Below are positions 5,135-8,247 of a stretch of DNA of 8,247 bases, in pieces. Origin of the DNA: an uncultured Collinsella sp. GTDB lineage: Bacteria > Actinomycetota > Coriobacteriia > Coriobacteriales > Coriobacteriaceae. Under the pieces are notes generated by a model. It was not told where the DNA came from. It made no database searches and saw only the letters and a list, made by a program, of their open reading frames with translations. The number at the start of each line of letters is the position of its first letter. Within the stretch, counting starts at the first letter, position 1. The position numbers and the translations under genes are program-made. The stretch lies in NCBI GenBank assembly GCA_900545875.1, contig URAQ01000064.1, positions 1 to 8,247 of the forward strand, in the 5' to 3' direction.

Positions 5135-5854
5135 GTGATCCCAAAATACGAGGCGATAGCTGCAGATATTCGTCGCACTATCGAGGATGGCGCTCTTAAA
5201 CCGGGCGACAAGCTTCCCACCGTCGTTGAGTTCTGCGAGCTCTATAGCGTTTCCAAAATCACCGTCAAACGAGCTATCGAGCAAATCACCGAAGAAGGTC
5301 TTATTACCAGCCGGCGTGGATCGGGTACCTACGTTAAGGACACGGCGGGGCTTCCCGGCCAGGCGTTTTTCCAGGGCAAAAACGACCGTACCCAGGGTTT
5401 TTCGTATGAGCATCGCGGGGAGAAGGTGACCTCGGTGGTCTACGATTTCTCGATCGTTAATCCACCAGCGGACATCGCAGCCCAGCTGGGAATTGCCGAG
5501 GATGACTTTGCCTATCACGTCGTGCGCGTGCGTCAGGCCGATGAGAAGCCCATCGTTATCGAGTACACCTACATGCCCCTCGAGCTGATTCCAGGCCTTA
5601 AAAAGAAGGACCTGTACGGATCGGTCTACCGCTTCATCCGCGAGCAATGTGGGCTGAAGATTTCGAGCTTCCACCGTACCATTCGCGCCGTGGCAGCAAC
5701 CGAGGAAGAAGCCGAGCGTCTGGACACCAAACTTGGCTCTCCCCTGCTCGAGCTCACCCAGATTGGCTTTTTGGACAGCGGCGCCGCCTTTGAGTATTCG
5801 ATCTCGCGCAACGTTGGCGACCGCTTTGAGTTGCACAACGTAACGTTGGCATAG
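5135..5854 (+). CDS. GntR-family transcriptional regulator, HutC subfamily (UTRA domain)
   Basis: This 239-residue DNA-binding protein has an N-terminal winged helix (about 1-68), opening with PKYEAIAADIRRTIEDG and containing GDKLPT, the recognition segment YSVSKITVKRAIEQ and the wing RRGSGTYV. A linker leads to a UTRA ligand domain (about 85-235) with RVRQADEKPIVIEYTYMPLEL, SVYRFIRE and the closing LLELTQIGFL..GAAFEYSISRNVGDRFEL. UTRA domains commonly bind phosphosugars or related small molecules and release the regulator from DNA. The start is GTG at 5135, 4 nt after AAGGAGG (5124-5130); the N-terminus then matches the family. It is 74 bp upstream of manA on the same strand and divergent from the ROK kinase, so a hexose-phosphate effector (for example mannose-6-P or glucosamine-6-P) is a reasonable guess. 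It probably represses itself and neighbours through the palindrome at 5001. Confidence 0.9.
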   Translation: MIPKYEAIAADIRRTIEDGALKPGDKLPTVVEFCELYSVSKITVKRAIEQITEEGLITSRRGSGTYVKDTAGLPGQAFFQGKNDRTQGFSYEHRGEKVTSVVYDFSIVNPPADIAAQLGIAEDDFAYHVVRVRQADEKPIVIEYTYMPLELIPGLKKKDLYGSVYRFIREQCGLKISSFHRTIRAVAATEEEAERLDTKLGSPLLELTQIGFLDSGAAFEYSISRNVGDRFELHNVTLA

Positions 5855-5928
5855 GTTTTTGTAGTCACGCGGGCGCTCGTTTTGAGCCGTCTTACGCGGC
5901 ACCCGCACAACCTTATGGGAGTATGCAC

Positions 5929-6861
5929 ATGTCCGATTTGATTAAACTCACGCCGATCTTCCACGAGAAGATCTGGGGCGGCCGCCAGTTGGAGACCGTG
6001 TTTGGCTACGACATTCCCGAGGGTCCCATCGGTGAGTGCTGGGCCATCTCGGCCCATCCCAACGGCGACTGCCAGATTGCGGAGGGACCGTACGCCGGCC
6101 ACACGCTGTCGTGGCTGTGGGCCGAGCACCGCGAGCTCTTTGGCAACTGCGAGGGCAAGGAGTTCCCGCTGCTCATTAAGATTCTGGACGCCAAGGACGA
6201 CCTTTCGATCCAGATTCATCCCAACGACGAGTACGCCGCCAAGCACGAGAACGGCAGCCTGGGCAAAACCGAGTGCTGGTATGTACTGGACTGCGAGCCC
6301 GGTGCCACGATCATCGTCGGCCAGCGCGCGCACGACCGCGCCGAGGCCGCGCAGATGATCGAGGGGGGCCGTTGGGACGAGATGCTCAACGTGCTGCCGA
6401 TTCACAAGGGAGACTTTTTCCAGATCGACTCCGGCACCGTTCACGCCATCAAGACCGGCACGCTGATTCTGGAGACGCAGCAGTCGAGCGACGTGACATA
6501 TCGCCTGTACGACTACGACCGTCCCGGCACCGACGGAAAGCTGCGCCCGCTGCACATTGAGCAGAGCCTCGACTGCATCGACTTTGATGCTCAGGCTCCG
6601 ACCGACGGCACGGTGACCGCGCCCGAGGTGGACGGCGTGACCGAGCTCGAGTCCAACCCCTGCTACACCGTCGATCGCGTGCGCGTCAACGGCAGCAAGA
6701 CCCTCGACCAGCGCTGGCCCTTCATGTGCCTGTCGGTCATCGACGGCGAAGGCACCGTCTGCGGCGACCCCGTCCACAAGGGAAGCCACCTGCTGGCCCC
6801 GAGCACCGTCAGCTCCATCGACCTCGAAGGCAAGATGGAACTGATCATCAGCCACCTCTAG
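5929..6861 (+). CDS. manA: Class I mannose-6-phosphate isomerase (short, Firmicutes-type)
   Basis: This 310-residue zinc enzyme interconverts mannose-6-phosphate and fructose-6-phosphate in the cytoplasm, linking mannose use to glycolysis and supplying mannose-6-P for glycan precursors. The N-terminal LTPIFHEKIWGGRQL and GECWAIS blocks are typical. Zinc ligands are visible as IQIHPND (Gln95, His97), KTECWY (Glu115) and GTVHAI (His172). YRLYDYDR (191-198) carries the catalytic arginine, Arg192. Length fits the short family of about 315 aa rather than the 390-aa enterobacterial form. Two ATGs occur two codons apart (5923 and 5929). GGGAG (5917-5921) is 7 nt from the second but only 1 nt from the first, so 5929 was chosen. 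It lies 74 bp after gntR with no obvious terminator between, so the two probably share a transcript. A strong hairpin follows its TAG stop. Confidence 0.94.
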   Translation: MSDLIKLTPIFHEKIWGGRQLETVFGYDIPEGPIGECWAISAHPNGDCQIAEGPYAGHTLSWLWAEHRELFGNCEGKEFPLLIKILDAKDDLSIQIHPNDEYAAKHENGSLGKTECWYVLDCEPGATIIVGQRAHDRAEAAQMIEGGRWDEMLNVLPIHKGDFFQIDSGTVHAIKTGTLILETQQSSDVTYRLYDYDRPGTDGKLRPLHIEQSLDCIDFDAQAPTDGTVTAPEVDGVTELESNPCYTVDRVRVNGSKTLDQRWPFMCLSVIDGEGTVCGDPVHKGSHLLAPSTVSSIDLEGKMELIISHL

Positions 6862-6884
6862 TTCGCACCAACAACCCAAACGCA

Positions 6885-6924
6885 ACAAGGGGCTCCCCCG
6901 TTCACCAACGGGGGAGCCCCTTGT
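6885..6924 (+). terminator. Terminator-like 18-bp hairpin after manA
   Basis: The arms 6885-6902 and 6907-6924 pair perfectly over 18 bp around a CACC loop, with GGGGCTCCCCCGTT in the 5' arm. It begins 24 nt after the manA stop. No long U-run follows (CCATATATAT instead), so termination may be of the U-poor kind or may depend on other factors. It lies between convergent genes and could act from either side. Confidence 0.7.
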
Positions 6925-6962
6925 CCATATATATCAGCCCACCCGGCTCTCCAGACCAAAAA

Positions 6963-6986
6963 GCGAACGAGCAGAGCGACGTTCGC
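6963..6986. repeat. 7-bp hairpin in the manA-pcrA intergenic region
   Basis: GCGAACG (6963-6969) pairs with CGTTCGC (6980-6986) around a 10-nt loop. The 7-mer CGAGCAG at 6968-6974 recurs at 7087-7093 and 7101-7107 in the larger structure nearby. Its function is unknown. Confidence 0.35.
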
Positions 6987-7016
6987 AAGCTGCAGGCCAA
7001 AACGCCACAAGGAAGA

Positions 7017-7131
7017 GGGCGCGCCGGGGGCTTTGGTCGATCGCGAGTTCCGCACGAGCCGGAGAGCACTTAATGTGCTCTCCGTGCGAGCAGGACTGTC
7101 CGAGCAGGCGATCAAAGCCCCCGGCGCGCCC
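7017..7131 (-). other. 115-nt multi-part palindrome downstream of pcrA: structured 3' RNA or terminator
   Basis: A 19-bp perfect outer stem pairs 7017-7035 with 7113-7131. Inside it GATCGC (7039-7044) pairs with GCGATC (7108-7113, sharing one base with the outer stem). Further in, CGCAC (7051-7055) pairs with GTGCG (7084-7088), and GGAGAGCAC (7061-7069) pairs with GTGCTCTCC (7075-7083) around a TTAAT loop. It starts 15 nt past the pcrA stop on the minus strand and is followed there by CTCTTCCTTG, which is pyrimidine-rich but not a U-run. A very stable terminator or processed 3' end is the simplest reading. A structured non-coding RNA or cis element is possible. Confidence 0.55.
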
Positions 7132-7145
7132 GGTCAACCTCGCAG

Positions 7146-8247
7146 TTAGGCATTCAGCTTGACGATCGGAGCGAATCCCTTCATAAGCTTTTTGGTCTGG
7201 CCGGTCTTTTCGAATTGAACCTCGATCATGTCTCCGACGACCGAGATCACGGTACCCGTGCCAAAGGTCTTGTGGCTCACGGTATCGCCTGCGGCAAAGT
7301 CCTGCGACGCGCTAGCGCGATCGACCTTGCGCTCCACTGTCGGCGACACCTTAGATGACGGTTTTTTGGCTCGCGGCGCACCCGAACCAAAGGTCGAGGC
7401 AACACGGCCGGCGTCGGGCGAGACCCCACGATGGCGCTCGGTCCCGTAGCTGCTGCCGCCAAAGAAATCGTCAAAACTCGATCCACCGCGCGAACCGGAA
7501 CCGCCGGTCGAGCGCGTATGCGAACCGAACACCTTGCCGCCATACATATCCGAACCCACGCCCGAGCCAAAGGTGCCGTGACGGTCGCCGCGCTTCTCCC
7601 AGCCCGTGCCCTCAAAACCGGCAGAACCGATACCGCTAAACTCGATATCCTCAAACGGAATCTCATTGAGGAAGCGCGAGCGCGGGTTGGCAGAGGTCGA
7701 GCCGTAGGTGCGACGCGTGGCCGCATAGGTCAGGAACAGGCGCTTACGGGCACGCGTGATGGCAACGTAGGCCAGGCGACGCTCCTCCTCGAGCTTGCCC
7801 GGGTCATCGCTGCCGCCAAAGTCGTGCACGTGCGGGAAGATGCCCTCCTCCATGCCGGCCACGAACACCGCCGGGAACTCCAGGCCCTTGGCGGAGTGGA
7901 TAGTCATCATGGTGATGGCGTGCGTCTCGCCGGCCAGGGAATCCAAGTCGGAGCGCAGGGCCAGCCACTCCATGAGTGCCGGCAGCGCCTTACAGGTGAG
8001 CGGACCGTAGGTGCGCTCGATCTCGTCGGCATGCACGGCACCCGCCGGCATCTCTGTCGGCACGGCATACGCGTTGCCCGCGATGGCGGCGGCCAGGGCA
8101 TCCTGCGGAGACAGCGCCGGAGCGGCCAAGCCATCGAGCGGATTAGAGCCCGCGGCGTCACGGGCGCCGACGAGCGCCTCAAACGAGGATGCCGAGGCGG
8201 ACGGCCCCGGCTCGGGCGCGGGCGCGCTCACCACGACGGGCTCGGAC
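7146..8247 (-). CDS. pcrA: ATP-dependent DNA helicase PcrA/UvrD, C-terminal part
   Basis: This is the last 366 residues of a superfamily 1 3'-5' DNA helicase; the N-terminal ATPase half lies beyond the right edge. Helicase motif V is TMMTIHSAKGLEFPAVFVAGMEEGIFPH (first 20: TMMTIHSAKGLEFPAVFVAG), about residues 112-139 of the visible part. Motif VI follows as EERRLAYVAITRARKRLFL. RFLNEIP ends the motor region. Before motif V is an Ala/Pro/Ser-rich stretch of about 80 residues, not usual in PcrA. After the motor is a Gly/Ser-rich linker (about 203-290), then a C-terminal Tudor-like module with GDTVSHKTFGTGTV, IEVQF and KLMKGFAPIVKL. In PcrA this module contacts RNA polymerase. The enzyme acts in nucleotide excision repair, plasmid replication and clearing of R-loops or stalled complexes. 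Stop is TAA at 7148-7146. PcrA and UvrD cannot be separated from this fragment; PcrA is favoured by the C-terminus. Confidence 0.93.
   Translation of the reverse strand, partial: SEPVVVSAPAPEPGPSASASSFEALVGARDAAGSNPLDGLAAPALSPQDALAAAIAGNAYAVPTEMPAGAVHADEIERTYGPLTCKALPALMEWLALRSDLDSLAGETHAITMMTIHSAKGLEFPAVFVAGMEEGIFPHVHDFGGSDDPGKLEEERRLAYVAITRARKRLFLTYAATRRTYGSTSANPRSRFLNEIPFEDIEFSGIGSAGFEGTGWEKRGDRHGTFGSGVGSDMYGGKVFGSHTRSTGGSGSRGGSSFDDFFGGSSYGTERHRGVSPDAGRVASTFGSGAPRAKKPSSKVSPTVERKVDRASASQDFAAGDTVSHKTFGTGTVISVVGDMIEVQFEKTGQTKKLMKGFAPIVKLNA

Noticed and set aside
5114..5908. 264-codon minus-strand frame opposite gntR
   Set aside because: The sense frame has clear winged-helix and UTRA domains; the antisense frame has no motif and overlaps the gntR ribosome site.
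5855..5928. Separate promoter or terminator between gntR and manA
   Set aside because: Only a weak 4-bp stem (GCTC/GAGC) and no credible -35/-10 pair are visible in the 74 bp, so a shared transcript is the simpler view.
5626..6888. 420-codon minus-strand frame opposite gntR and manA
   Set aside because: It is an antisense shadow of manA, which has zinc ligands and a ribosome site in the sense frame. The shadow also crosses the manA terminator region.
7020..7131. The big palindrome as a CRISPR repeat or tRNA
   Set aside because: There is no regular repeat-spacer pattern and no cloverleaf with T-loop or anticodon features; only stacked stems are present.
6858..7137. Two small minus-strand frames (85 and 67 codons) in the manA-pcrA gap
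   Set aside because: They read through the long palindrome and, for one of them, the manA terminator. They have no ribosome site or protein-like motif.

Overview
The window looks like chromosomal DNA from a gut Coriobacteriia actinobacterium, most likely a Collinsella. I infer this from the GC-rich coding DNA, the Shine-Dalgarno-led genes, and proteins that read like Collinsella homologues. No database search was possible. No phage, transposase, CRISPR array, tRNA or rRNA was found. Most genes are housekeeping or central carbon metabolism; the unusual material lies in the intergenic DNA.

Layout from left to right. (1) Bases 1-447, minus: the N-terminal third of a PLP-dependent aminotransferase of the AspT type, cut by the window edge. 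(2) 597-851, plus: a small, acidic, lysine-free protein of unknown function, divergent from the aminotransferase. (3) 852-1182: a gene-free stretch with three hairpins, of which two look like terminators, bounded by imperfect inverted ends. It may be a small non-coding repeat. (4) 1183-2541, minus: nhaA, a Na+/H+ antiporter. (5) 2809-3732, minus: ppaC, a family II (Mn-dependent) inorganic pyrophosphatase with a good terminator. (6) 3733-3898: a nested inverted and direct repeat cluster. (7) 3899-4852, minus: a ROK-family sugar kinase, probably glucokinase. (8) 4853-5134: a divergent regulatory region with an 18-bp perfect palindrome, an AT-rich promoter zone and a hairpin in the kinase leader. 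(9) 5135-5854, plus: a GntR/HutC-type regulator. (10) 5929-6861, plus: a class I mannose-6-phosphate isomerase. (11) 6862-7145: an 18-bp-stem terminator, a small hairpin and a 115-nt branched or bulged palindrome. (12) 7146-8247, minus: the C-terminal part of a PcrA/UvrD helicase, cut by the window edge.

Functional links. The ROK kinase, the GntR regulator and ManA form a plausible sugar-phosphate module. The kinase would make glucose-6-P (or another hexose-6-P), ManA would feed mannose-6-P into fructose-6-P, and the UTRA-domain regulator could sense a phosphosugar and act at the palindrome between the divergent genes. NhaA (pH and Na+ homeostasis), PpaC (pyrophosphate removal) and PcrA (DNA repair and transcription-coupled processes) appear to be independent units, each with its own flanking signals.

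I saw no clearly new multi-gene system. The best leads are the intergenic elements at 871-1096, 3825-3897, 4907-4947 and 7017-7131, and the candidate operator at 5001-5018.
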